Below are positions 37,204 through 44,800 of a DNA stretch of 64,000 bases, piece after piece (position 1 is the first letter of the stretch; each line of letters begins with the position of its first letter). The stretch is from an uncultured Armatimonadota bacterium. Lineage in GTDB: Bacteria; Armatimonadota; Fimbriimonadia; Fimbriimonadales; Fimbriimonadaceae. The translations under genes and the position numbers were made by a program. Below the pieces are notes generated by a model, which was not told the DNA's origin, made no database searches, and saw only the letters and a list, made by a program, of their open reading frames with translations. The DNA is taken from assembly GCA_903899015.1 (NCBI GenBank), contig CAIUHP010000025.1, positions 62,001 through 126,000 of the forward strand, read 5' to 3'.

Positions 37204-37992
37204 TTACTTCACAAAGGAGAGAAGTAGCCACACGAAAGGAGCCGTAAAAAGAATGCTATCGATGCGATCAAGCACGCCCCCGTGTCCAGGCAATAGTCGC
37301 CCACTATCCTTGACCCCGGCGAGCCTCTTGATATAGCTTTCAAACAAGTCACCCACTTGGCCAAGCATTCCAGCGATCACACCGCAACCTAATCCGATAG
37401 TCGCTGAATATCCGATCCAAATTGAGAGAGGAACAGCCACGGCGATACAAGCTAACAGGTTCGCTACGGCTCCTTCAATCGTCTTTTTGGGTGAAATGGA
37501 AGGAGCAAGGGGATGCTTGCCGAAGGCTTTGCCTGCAAAAATGGCTGCAGTATCGCCTCCCCATAGAGGAACTACTGCTAATAAGAGAGGAGTTCTAAAG
37601 TTCCAACCACTGGCAGTGGAACTCACGCCGTGAAGCGAAATGAGGCATAGCAAGGGGATCAGAACCCAAGGGGTTGCGAGGGCCGCAAAAAGAGAGTTGT
37701 TTCGCTTTCGTTGGGCGCTCCGGAACGCAAAATAGAGTCCACCAAGAAAGTAACCGATAACCGCTAGTTGACCCTCGGGAACGTGGCCTTGATCCTGAAA
37801 CGTCTTGATGAAGCCAAACAAAAGCAAAATGCCTAGCCAAGTGGCTACGCTATCTAAAAGGTTGGCGATTTCCCAAGTACAGATTGCGCAGACAACAACC
37901 GCAAACCCCAAAAGGGGCCAAGGTGAGGCGCAAAAAAAGGCCCCCAACACGAATGGAATCAATCCAACCGCAGTGAGGACCCTGGATTTCAC
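37204..37992 (-). CDS. cdsA: phosphatidate cytidylyltransferase (CDP-diglyceride synthase)
   Basis: The 262-residue membrane enzyme makes CDP-diacylglycerol from phosphatidate and CTP. The family signature is complete at the C-terminus: SPKKTIEGA, then GQVGDLFESYIKRLAGVKDSG and LPGHGGVLDRIDS. Six to eight membrane helices precede it. GTG 37992 overlaps the LuxR stop as GTGA, and the sequence after it (VKSRVLTAVGLIPF) is the normal CdsA start; the longer frame to 38061 is rejected. Confidence 0.93.
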   Translation of the reverse strand: MKSRVLTAVGLIPFVLGAFFCASPWPLLGFAVVVCAICTWEIANLLDSVATWLGILLLFGFIKTFQDQGHVPEGQLAVIGYFLGGLYFAFRSAQRKRNNSLFAALATPWVLIPLLCLISLHGVSSTASGWNFRTPLLLAVVPLWGGDTAAIFAGKAFGKHPLAPSISPKKTIEGAVANLLACIAVAVPLSIWIGYSATIGLGCGVIAGMLGQVGDLFESYIKRLAGVKDSGRLLPGHGGVLDRIDSILFTAPFVWLLLSFVK

Positions 37993-38600
37993 TCTTCGCC
38001 GATTTCTTCCGGAGCACCGATTCGGGTGAGTTTCAGTGCAACCTGAACTCGGTTCTCGCAATGGAGTTTGCGCATGATGACGCTAACCAGGTTCTTGATG
38101 CTTTGCTCGCGAAGGCCAGTAACCTGCGAGATCTTTCGGTTCGACATTCCCTTGGAAACGAGCTGGGCAACTTCATACTCTCTTCGAGTGAGGTCATTTC
38201 CGTTTCCGTAGCTTCGTCGAGTCTCTCGGATGTAAGGTCGAGTCATTTTGACCTTGCCGCCTAGATCATCAAGCGCATCAAATAGCTGAGAAGCATTACT
38301 TCCGCGACTGATCAACCGATCGACTGGAACTTCAATAAACTCTTCGCGCTCGTGCTCACCCACGATGAGAACGATTGCAAAATCACCGAAGGCTCGTGCG
38401 CCCAATAAAAACTGGAGGTCGTTTCTATCGAGCTCAAAGGAATCTACAACGAGGATCTGTGCTCGGTAGTCCTTTGCAGCGTTGATCAACGATCGTGCAC
38501 TGTCTTCCGCGGCGACAACTTGAAAATTGCCTTGATGATCCAGCAAGCTCGCCAACGCTTCGCCGAATAGACCTTCTTTACTGCATAACGCGATTCGCAT
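37989..38600 (-). CDS. LuxR-family transcriptional regulator with atypical receiver domain
   Basis: From ATG 38600 (AGAGGAA 6 nt upstream) the 203-residue protein has an N-terminal receiver-like domain (1-125) and a NarL/FixJ-type HTH (DLTRREYEVAQLVSKGMSNRKISQVTG). The phospho-acceptor Asp survives in ILVVDS, but the acidic pair is replaced by SK in ALCSKEGLF and the conserved Lys by Arg in LISRGS. It may be controlled by something other than phosphorylation. Overlap with cdsA by GTGA couples it to lipid synthesis. Confidence 0.83.
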   Translation of the reverse strand: MRIALCSKEGLFGEALASLLDHQGNFQVVAAEDSARSLINAAKDYRAQILVVDSFELDRNDLQFLLGARAFGDFAIVLIVGEHEREEFIEVPVDRLISRGSNASQLFDALDDLGGKVKMTRPYIRETRRSYGNGNDLTRREYEVAQLVSKGMSNRKISQVTGLREQSIKNLVSVIMRKLHCENRVQVALKLTRIGAPEEIGEE

Positions 38601-38709
38601 TAGATTTCCTCTAGCCACTAATAACTTCCTTTTGTTGGCTGCTGAGTCCTCTCATCTTCAGCAAACCCTAACTGACATAACTCTTTCGGGGAGTCCTACA
38701 TAAAGAATA

Positions 38710-38743
38710 ACCCATTTCGTACCGAAATATGCACCCATTTCGT
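38710..38743. promoter_or_regulatory. direct-repeat operator candidate upstream of the LuxR gene
   Basis: ACCCATTTCGT occurs at 38710-38720 and again at 38733-38743 (23-bp spacing), and between them lies TTTCG-TAC-CGAAA, a perfect small inverted repeat overlapping the first copy. The block is in the 126-nt gap between the SigH-like stop and the LuxR start and could bind a dimeric regulator, perhaps the LuxR protein itself. Confidence 0.4.
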
Positions 38744-38744
38744 G

Positions 38745-39383
38745 CTAATCCTTTAACAGGACACTGATTTTCCTCTTAACGCGCTGAAGCGCATTATCGA
38801 TTGACTTCGTATGGCAATCTAATTCTCGGCTCATTTCGCGGTACGACAATCCTTCTAAATAGCACTTCAAAACACCTTGCTCGAGCTCACTTAGAGTTCC
38901 TTTCATCATTTCAGGGAGATTTTGCGGCAAATTCGGAGAAAGAAGCGTTTGTTCGGCATTCTCACACTCGCCGTCTGCCAACACATCGATGAGGTTTGTG
39001 TCGGTGGTTTCGCCAGGACCGGTTCTTTGCAGAGAGACGTAACCGTTAAGAGGTACGTGTTTTTGACGAGTAGCGGTTTTAACAGCAGTTATGATTTGTC
39101 TAGTGACACATAACTCCGCAAACGGTCGAAATTTATTCAAGCGATCTACACGGAAGTCCCGAATGGCTTTGTACAGTCCAATCATTCCCTCCTGAATCAC
39201 ATCCTCCCGGTCCGCTCCCATCACGAAGTAGGCTTTCGCTTTGGTTTCTACAAGCGGTCGGTACCTTGAAATGAGAAATTCAGTGGCACCTAAATGACCA
39301 GATTTGGCAAGCCCAACGACCTCTTCATCAAGCATATAGCCAAACTTGGCCCCTGCTTCGGTAACGGCATAGGTCTCTGTCAT
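38745..39383 (-). CDS. SigH-like (Spo0H-type) alternative sigma factor
   Basis: The 212-residue sigma-70 family protein has region 2 with GATEFLISRYRPLVETKAKAYFVMGADREDVIQEGMIGLYKAIRDFR, strongly resembling the SigH/Spo0H family of Firmicutes, and a region 4 HTH (LSYREMSRELDCHTKSIDNALQRVKRK). Region 3 is short, as usual in this group. It directs RNA polymerase to a subset of promoters, in Firmicutes those of transition-state, competence and early sporulation genes. The LuxR gene follows at 126 nt. No anti-sigma factor is adjacent. Confidence 0.86.
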   Translation of the reverse strand: MTETYAVTEAGAKFGYMLDEEVVGLAKSGHLGATEFLISRYRPLVETKAKAYFVMGADREDVIQEGMIGLYKAIRDFRVDRLNKFRPFAELCVTRQIITAVKTATRQKHVPLNGYVSLQRTGPGETTDTNLIDVLADGECENAEQTLLSPNLPQNLPEMMKGTLSELEQGVLKCYLEGLSYREMSRELDCHTKSIDNALQRVKRKISVLLKD

Positions 39384-39500
39384 TGTGTCGCAACCTGAAA
39401 AATCATGGCCCTACGACTGGGTCGAAAGCAGGCTAAGTACAAGTGTATGCCAAAGGGCCAAAGAAGGGAAGTAGCTAGCAGGGTATGGATGTGACGGTCT

Positions 39501-39538
39501 AAAACAAAAAGGGTGGCAGCCTCAGTTGACTGCCACCC
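39501..39538 (-). terminator. intrinsic terminator after the Gly-rich PKD gene
   Basis: Read on the minus strand, GGGTGGCAG and CTGCCACCC form a 9-bp stem with a 10-nt loop, followed immediately by TTTTTGTTTT. The placement 19 nt after the stop codon at 39557 is standard for an intrinsic terminator and marks the end of the recA-to-PKD transcript. Confidence 0.88.
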
Positions 39539-39556
39539 GATCATTCCCTTAGATGA

Positions 39557-40702
39557 CTAAGGGTTAACGACGACCTTGATCGTGCTAGTGTAGGGCTGCT
39601 TCAATCCGAAGTAGTCCTGAATCGTGACTGTGATCGTGTAATTTCCGGCTTTGCGGAACTTGTGAGTGATCGATTGACCTTCGGCATCCACTTGGATACC
39701 GTCTTTATCGTCGAAATCCCATGTGTATCGAAGAATGCTCGAACCACCAAAACCAGTTGCAGTCAGGGTGTATTCATCTCCAAGAGCAGCATTAATCTCT
39801 CGAGTGTTTGCTTCGCCTCGAATCGGAGTGGAATCGTCAACAACTCGAAGGTCGCCGACATAGAACGTTGCCGTTGTGTTGCCAGCAAGTCCGATCTGAG
39901 AGATCATCTTGTTTGTCCGATCAAAGCCTGAGATAGCTTGGAGAGGTACCGCGACCGTCGTCCAACCTTGATCGCCAGGGCCACTTGTATTGGCCGGAAT
40001 GTAAGCCTCGCTCTTCTTTCCGTCACTCGTGGTGATGATTAATCGGATTTGCTTGAGTACTGGAGCTGCGGCGCCACCGCCTGCTCCGCCAAATCCACCG
40101 GCAGGGCCGTCGCCGCCTTTACCACGTTGACCGCCACCAAATCCTCCGGGGCCACCAGGTCCACCGAATCCGCCAGGTCCGCCAAAGCCGCCTGGACGTC
40201 CCGGACCTCCTGGTCCCTGACCGCCACCGCGTGCACCGGCTCCACCACCCAATCCAAATCCGGCTTTACCTCCGCCAGCAGCACCACCGCCGCCGCCACC
40301 GGTACCTAGCAGTCCGCCACCAACGCCTGGACCTCCGCCCAAAGCGCCACCTTTTCCGCTTCCACCAACAACGCCGCTGTCAGCCACTTTGAAGGTGAGC
40401 TTGAGAAGGTTGGTCTTGCTAAGGTAGTCCTTCGAAACATCAACTGGGCTACCAAAACCAATTAGGCCACCCTGGAAATAGTTGCGAGTAGAGACGCGAA
40501 TGGAATGGGTTCCTTGATAAGCCGTCTCATCGGTTTCGGAAATTGTTCCGCTACCCCACGACTTTATGGAGATTCCTTGGTCCTTTACTTCCTTGGCTGG
40601 CTGATACAGCACAGCGCTCTGGCCAAATGCCGATCCACAAACCACCGATGCTAATAATGCCATCCAAACTTTGTTCAATCCAGTCCTCCGCGCACTTATC
40701 AT
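39557..40702 (-). CDS. secreted PKD-domain protein with long Gly/Pro-rich insert
   Basis: The 381-residue protein has signal sequence VWMALLASVVCGSAFG, a carbohydrate-binding-like N-terminal sandwich (IKSWGSGTISETDETAYQGT...), and then a low-complexity tract from about 110 to 215 of repeats such as GGPGGFGG. The sandwich resumes after it (LKQIRLIITTSDGK ... FYVGDLRVVDDS), and a PKD domain follows (TLTATGFGGSSILRYTWDFDDKDG). The tract splits what reads like one domain. The start overlaps the ymdB stop as ATGA, an unusual operon partner for a cell-surface or matrix protein. Confidence 0.78.
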   Translation of the reverse strand: MISARRTGLNKVWMALLASVVCGSAFGQSAVLYQPAKEVKDQGISIKSWGSGTISETDETAYQGTHSIRVSTRNYFQGGLIGFGSPVDVSKDYLSKTNLLKLTFKVADSGVVGGSGKGGALGGGPGVGGGLLGTGGGGGGAAGGGKAGFGLGGGAGARGGGQGPGGPGRPGGFGGPGGFGGPGGPGGFGGGQRGKGGDGPAGGFGGAGGGAAAPVLKQIRLIITTSDGKKSEAYIPANTSGPGDQGWTTVAVPLQAISGFDRTNKMISQIGLAGNTTATFYVGDLRVVDDSTPIRGEANTREINAALGDEYTLTATGFGGSSILRYTWDFDDKDGIQVDAEGQSITHKFRKAGNYTITVTIQDYFGLKQPYTSTIKVVVNP

Positions 40703-41481
40703 TCGTCGCCAAATCTGATGCGCTCAATCTTATTTGCGCGCCCCGTATCTCTTTCGACGCCAATTGCTACCCCACAGATTACACCAGGTTCGTTTGCAAC
40801 CTCAAATCGTTGGGGCATCATCGTGCGAAACCGTCGCAAAATTATCTCTTTGTCCATCCCAAGGATGCTTCTGACGGGCCCACACATGCCAACGTCGGTG
40901 ATATACGCCGTTCCCTTTGGCAAGATGGTCTCATCCGCCGTTTGAACGTGCGTGTGGGTTCCCACTACCGCCGTTGCCCGACCATTACAGTGCCATCCCA
41001 TGGCTATTTTCTCACTTGTTGCTTCGCCATGGAAGTCCACAAATCGATGAGGCGTCTCGATGGAATCAAAAAGCCGATCAATTTCTGCAAAGGGGTCGTC
41101 GTAACCTTCCATGTAGACTCGGCCGCATAAATTCATGATCGCCAGTCGAATTCCGTCCTTACTAATCGTTTTGAGGCCCGTGCCAGGCACTCCCTTGGGC
41201 ATATTAGATGGACGAACAATTGCTCGCTGCGTGTTGAGATAGTCCGAAATATCTCGCTTATTGAACGCATGATTGCCGAGCGTGATGGCGTCGGCACCGG
41301 CATCAAAGAATTCGTCTGCGATGTCAGGAGTAATTCCAACTCCTCCCGCCGCATTTTCACCATTAATAATCGTGAAGAGCGGATTGTGAATGGACATCAA
41401 CGTATGCAGATAGTTTTGGATCGCAGTTCGACCAGGACGGCCGACAACGTCGCCGAGAAAAAGGATGTTGTAACTAGACAT
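40699..41481 (-). CDS. ymdB: YmdB-family metallophosphoesterase
   Basis: The 260-residue calcineurin-like phosphodiesterase starts SSYNILFLGDVVGRPGR, then ENAAGGVGIT, GNHAFNKRDI and GTHTHVQTAD, the metal-binding residues of the TIGR00282 family. Bacillus subtilis YmdB hydrolyses cyclic mononucleotides and affects biofilm and colony behaviour. It lies immediately downstream of rny, the conserved order in Firmicutes. Confidence 0.92.
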   Translation of the reverse strand: MSSYNILFLGDVVGRPGRTAIQNYLHTLMSIHNPLFTIINGENAAGGVGITPDIADEFFDAGADAITLGNHAFNKRDISDYLNTQRAIVRPSNMPKGVPGTGLKTISKDGIRLAIMNLCGRVYMEGYDDPFAEIDRLFDSIETPHRFVDFHGEATSEKIAMGWHCNGRATAVVGTHTHVQTADETILPKGTAYITDVGMCGPVRSILGMDKEIILRRFRTMMPQRFEVANEPGVICGVAIGVERDTGRANKIERIRFGDE

Positions 41482-41499
41482 TATTGTTGCGGGGTGATT

Positions 41500-43038
41500 C
41501 TACTTGGCGACTTGCTGAACTCGAGTTTCTCGAATCACCGTAACCTTAATTTGGCCAGGATATTCGAGATCCTTCTCAATTTTCTTGGCTACTTCGTTAG
41601 CCAATCTTGCGGCGCCTAAATCGTCAACTTCATTAGGCTTTACAATCAGTCGAATTTCTCGTCCCGCTTGGACGGCGAAAGACCGTTCGACTCCATCAAA
41701 TGAATTTGCCAATGTTTCGAGCGATGTCAGTCGCTTAATATAGTTTTCTAGATTCTCTCGACGAGCTCCTGGGCGCGCCGCACTGATTGAATCAGCGATG
41801 ATGACGAGAACCGCTTCTGCCGTAGTGGGCTCGATTTCGTAGTGGTGAGCTCCGACCGCATGAAGAACAGACTCCTTTTCTCCAATTGTCCTGAGATATT
41901 CCATTCCAGTCAGAGCATGAGGACCTTCCCATTCGGGGCCCAGCGCTTTTCCGATATCGTGGAGCAAACCAGCACGCTTCGCCACCTCCGTATTGAGTCC
42001 CATTTCAGCCGCGAGGTTCTCCGCGAGGCGGGCAACTTCGACCGAGTGGTCGAGGACGTTCTGAGCGTAACTCGTTCGAAATCTAAGGCGTCCCATCGTT
42101 TCGATAACCTTCGGCGAGAGTCCAGTTACGTTGGCTCGTTCAACCGCCCGTTGGCCCGCATCAAGGATCATTCGCGATACTTCCGCCTGGGCCTTTTCGT
42201 AAAGTTCTTCGATGCGGCCCGGATGGATGCGACCATCCACCATGAGGTTCATCAGAGCTAATCGTGCAGTTTCGCGTCGAACCGGATCAAAGCAGGATAT
42301 GACCACCGCTTCCGGAGTTTCGTCAATGATCAGGTCGACGCCAGTTACTTGTTCAAATGCTCGGATGTTTCGACCTTCACGTCCGATTATCCGGCCCTTC
42401 ATGTCTTCGCTCGGCAGCTCCACCACGGCAAGAGTTGCCTCGGTTACGTAATCCACAACCGATCGTTGAATCACGTCGAGCACCGTTTTCTTAGCCTTCT
42501 TTTCAGCTTCCAAAATGGCTTGGGCTTCGATCTCTTTTGCCCGTCGCAGGCCAATCTCAGAGAATTCTCCTTCAATCTGGCTCAAGTAAAGTTCGCGAGC
42601 CTGATCTTTCGTCAGGTCCGCAATCTTCTGAAGTTCACCATCAACTGACTTCAGTCTCTTTTCAATGGAATCTTCGAGCTCACTCAGCCGTTTTGCTTCT
42701 GCCTTAAGACTCTGTTCACGATCTTCAAGCTGAATTCGACGGACTTCTAGGCCCTCGTCCTTGGCTCCCAAGCGCTCCTCACTTCGAGCGATGGCAGCGA
42801 GCTTCTCTTTTACCTCGGCTTCGGTCCTTTCTCGAATTCTAAGGGCCTCTTCTTTGGCCTCAAGCAAAATGGCGTTTGTACGGAGCTCCGCGTCTTGCTT
42901 TAACCGTTGTTCGGCCTCTTCCGTGGCCCTCAGTGTCTTCTGATTACGTTCATAGAGAGGACGCAACCACGCCAGAAGGACGATCAAGTTGATCGCCATT
43001 GAGAAACACGCGGCCAAGAGCAAATATTGAAGCATCAA
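41500..43038 (-). CDS. rny: ribonuclease Y
   Basis: The 512-residue endonuclease has an N-terminal membrane helix (LLLAACFSMAINLIVLLAW), a long coiled coil (30-200), a KH domain (MKGRIIGREGRNIRAFEQVTG near 213) and an HD domain (LLHDIGKALGPEWEGPHALTG near 360). It starts mRNA decay at the membrane in bacteria lacking RNase E. The order recA-recX-rny-ymdB is conserved. Confidence 0.95.
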   Translation of the reverse strand: MMLQYLLLAACFSMAINLIVLLAWLRPLYERNQKTLRATEEAEQRLKQDAELRTNAILLEAKEEALRIRERTEAEVKEKLAAIARSEERLGAKDEGLEVRRIQLEDREQSLKAEAKRLSELEDSIEKRLKSVDGELQKIADLTKDQARELYLSQIEGEFSEIGLRRAKEIEAQAILEAEKKAKKTVLDVIQRSVVDYVTEATLAVVELPSEDMKGRIIGREGRNIRAFEQVTGVDLIIDETPEAVVISCFDPVRRETARLALMNLMVDGRIHPGRIEELYEKAQAEVSRMILDAGQRAVERANVTGLSPKVIETMGRLRFRTSYAQNVLDHSVEVARLAENLAAEMGLNTEVAKRAGLLHDIGKALGPEWEGPHALTGMEYLRTIGEKESVLHAVGAHHYEIEPTTAEAVLVIIADSISAARPGARRENLENYIKRLTSLETLANSFDGVERSFAVQAGREIRLIVKPNEVDDLGAARLANEVAKKIEKDLEYPGQIKVTVIRETRVQQVAK

Positions 43039-43058
43039 ATTCCCTTCGACCGAAAACG

Positions 43059-43499
43059 CTAATTCCCGAAGAAACGATCAAGCGCGCTTTCAATTGCGTC
43101 CTCGGAGAATCCCCGAGAAAACAAAAAACGCCCTGCTTTCGCACGCGAATCCGACGGCTTAAATTTCGCCGACAAAACGTCCGACAAGCGCTGGCTTTCG
43201 CCATGCGCGTGTTGAATGAGGACCGCTTCAATTGTTTCTTCCGGGGCGCCTCGCTCTAGGAGTTCGGCGCGTAATTTTTCTATTCCGATAGAGCGCTTCC
43301 CGGAATATCGCTCTAGCAGATTTTGAATCGTTCTCGTATCGTTAATGATTCTACGTTCTTTGAGGAACTCAATGACACGTTCAGATGTGTCAGAAGGGAA
43401 GTCCGCTAAAAATGCATGGACTTCCGACTCAAATCGATCTTTCGTTCCGATTTTCTTTAGCGCGAGCTTAAGTGCTTCCTGATACTGAGGATCAAGCAT
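43059..43499 (-). CDS. recX: RecX-family regulatory protein
   Basis: From ATG 43499 the 146-residue helical protein matches RecX triple-helix repeats: EALKLALKKIGTKDRFESEVHAFL, VIEFLKERRIINDTRTIQNLL, LRAELLERGAPEETIEAVL, and KAGRFLFSRGFSEDAIESAL. RecX inhibits or modulates RecA filaments. I chose the ATG in place of the TTG at 43541 because the intervening sequence is a 14-bp perfect hairpin that would otherwise be coding. recA lies upstream and rny downstream. Confidence 0.8.
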   Translation of the reverse strand: MLDPQYQEALKLALKKIGTKDRFESEVHAFLADFPSDTSERVIEFLKERRIINDTRTIQNLLERYSGKRSIGIEKLRAELLERGAPEETIEAVLIQHAHGESQRLSDVLSAKFKPSDSRAKAGRFLFSRGFSEDAIESALDRFFGN

Positions 43500-43515
43500 T
43501 GCCGTCAGACCGTCA

Positions 43516-43549
43516 AGGATCGTTTGGATGAACTTATCCAAACGATCCT
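43516..43549 (-). promoter_or_regulatory. recA-recX intergenic hairpin
   Basis: AGGATCGTTTGGAT and ATCCAAACGATCCT form a perfect 14-bp stem with a 6-nt loop, starting 10 nt after the recA stop and ending 16 nt before the recX ATG. No U-run follows on the minus strand. In E. coli a hairpin here limits readthrough into recX; this element is a candidate functional analogue, acting by attenuation, RNA processing or 3'-end protection. Confidence 0.6.
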
Positions 43550-43559
43550 AAGTCGGGAC

Positions 43560-44657
43560 CTATTCTTCCGGTTCCTCTTCAATCTCGTCTACGCTCACGG
43601 GCTCGGTGGGAGCGGTCGCGCGCTCAGCCTTGAACATATCGCGAACTTTGGTATCAATCTCCTCGAAAATCGCAGGATGCTCTTCAAGGAAGGTTCGAGC
43701 GTTGTCCCGACCCTGACCCAGCCGAGTTTCGCCGTAGTTGAAGTAGGTTCCTGAGCGACCAATCAGGTTCTTGAGAACCGCAATATCAAGCAAGTCGCCT
43801 GCTCGGGAAATTCCTTTGCCGAAGATCACATCGAACTCAGCGGTTTTGAATGGGGGGGCAACTTTGTTCTTAACGACCTTGACCTTCGTGCGTGTTCCTA
43901 CTTGCTCGGTTCCCACTTTGATCGCGTCGCCTTTTCGTACTTCAAGTCGAACACTTGCCCAGAACTTAAGCGCGCGACCACCAGGAGTCGTTTCTGGGTT
44001 GCCATACATCACTCCAATCTTTTCTCGAAGCTGGTTGATAAAAATCGCGGCCGTCTTCGATTTATTCAAGCTGCCGCCAAGCTTTCTTAGCGCTTGGGAC
44101 ATCATTCGGGCTTGGACACCCACAAAGGAGTCTCCCATTTCGCCTTCAATTTCAGCTCGTGGTACGAGCGCGGCAACCGAGTCGAGGACAACGATATCAA
44201 CGGCACCTGACCGTATCATGGCGTCCATGATTTCGAGAGCTTCTTCGCCATTGTTTGGCTGAGAGATGTAAAGTCGATCGACATCCACTCCAAGCGCGCG
44301 AGCATATTCGGTGTCGAGAGCGTGCTCCGCATCGACGTAAAGGGCTAAACCACCGGTCCTTTGAGCTTCAGCCACGCAGTGGAGGGCAAGCGTGGTCTTT
44401 CCACCCGATTCTGGTCCGTAGATTTCAGTGATTCGACCCTTCGGAAGTCCGCCCACTCCAAGACACATGTCTAAACTCAACGATCCGGTAGAGATGACGT
44501 CTATTTTCTCACGTGTTGAATCGCCCATGCGCATGATTGCGCCTTTGCCAAACGCTTTCTCAACTTGGCTCAAGGCCATATCAAGTGCGCGTTCTCGCTC
44601 GGCACCTAGGCTGGGTTTTGATGTTGTCTTGTCTGAAGCTCCGGTTGCTTTTCTCAC
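43560..44657 (-). CDS. recA: recombinase RecA
   Basis: The 365-residue strand-exchange ATPase begins after an N-terminal extension with [27 protein letters not shown], then Walker [15 protein letters not shown] (the usual second Ser is Gly), [30 protein letters not shown] (loop L2 region) and an acidic tail rich in Glu. RecA is the central recombination and damage-response protein. The divergent binding-protein/permease gene starts 144 nt away. Confidence 0.97.
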   Translation of the reverse strand: MRKATGASDKTTSKPSLGAERERALDMALSQVEKAFGKGAIMRMGDSTREKIDVISTGSLSLDMCLGVGGLPKGRITEIYGPESGGKTTLALHCVAEAQRTGGLALYVDAEHALDTEYARALGVDVDRLYISQPNNGEEALEIMDAMIRSGAVDIVVLDSVAALVPRAEIEGEMGDSFVGVQARMMSQALRKLGGSLNKSKTAAIFINQLREKIGVMYGNPETTPGGRALKFWASVRLEVRKGDAIKVGTEQVGTRTKVKVVKNKVAPPFKTAEFDVIFGKGISRAGDLLDIAVLKNLIGRSGTYFNYGETRLGQGRDNARTFLEEHPAIFEEIDTKVRDMFKAERATAPTEPVSVDEIEEEPEE

Positions 44658-44679
44658 TGTTTTATCCCTGAATCTGGCG

Positions 44680-44729
44680 AGACTACCACGAACTTGTAGT
44701 CTTCCAATATAGTAGTCGTTATTCTACTA
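44680..44729. promoter_or_regulatory. two inverted repeats in the recA upstream region
   Basis: AGACTAC-N9-GTAGTCT (44680-44702) and TAGTAG-N8-CTACTA (44710-44729) lie in the gap between recA and the divergent transporter gene, with arms sharing the core GTAG/CTAC. They do not match the classic LexA sites of E. coli or B. subtilis. They could be operators for an unfamiliar SOS-type repressor or for the transporter. Confidence 0.4.
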
Positions 44730-44800
44730 AAATGAACAGGTCATTCGTATAGGGTTACCGACAATTACGTCCGATCAGGTAGAACTGAGCGAGGCAATTC

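Noticed and set aside
40049-40309. Ser/Thr/Ala-rich open frame on the plus strand
   Set aside because: It is the complement of the Gly-rich repeat of the PKD protein and only reflects that low-complexity sequence.
44658-44800. Standard LexA box at recA
   Set aside because: Neither the E. coli nor the B. subtilis type operator is present; only the two unrelated inverted repeats were found.
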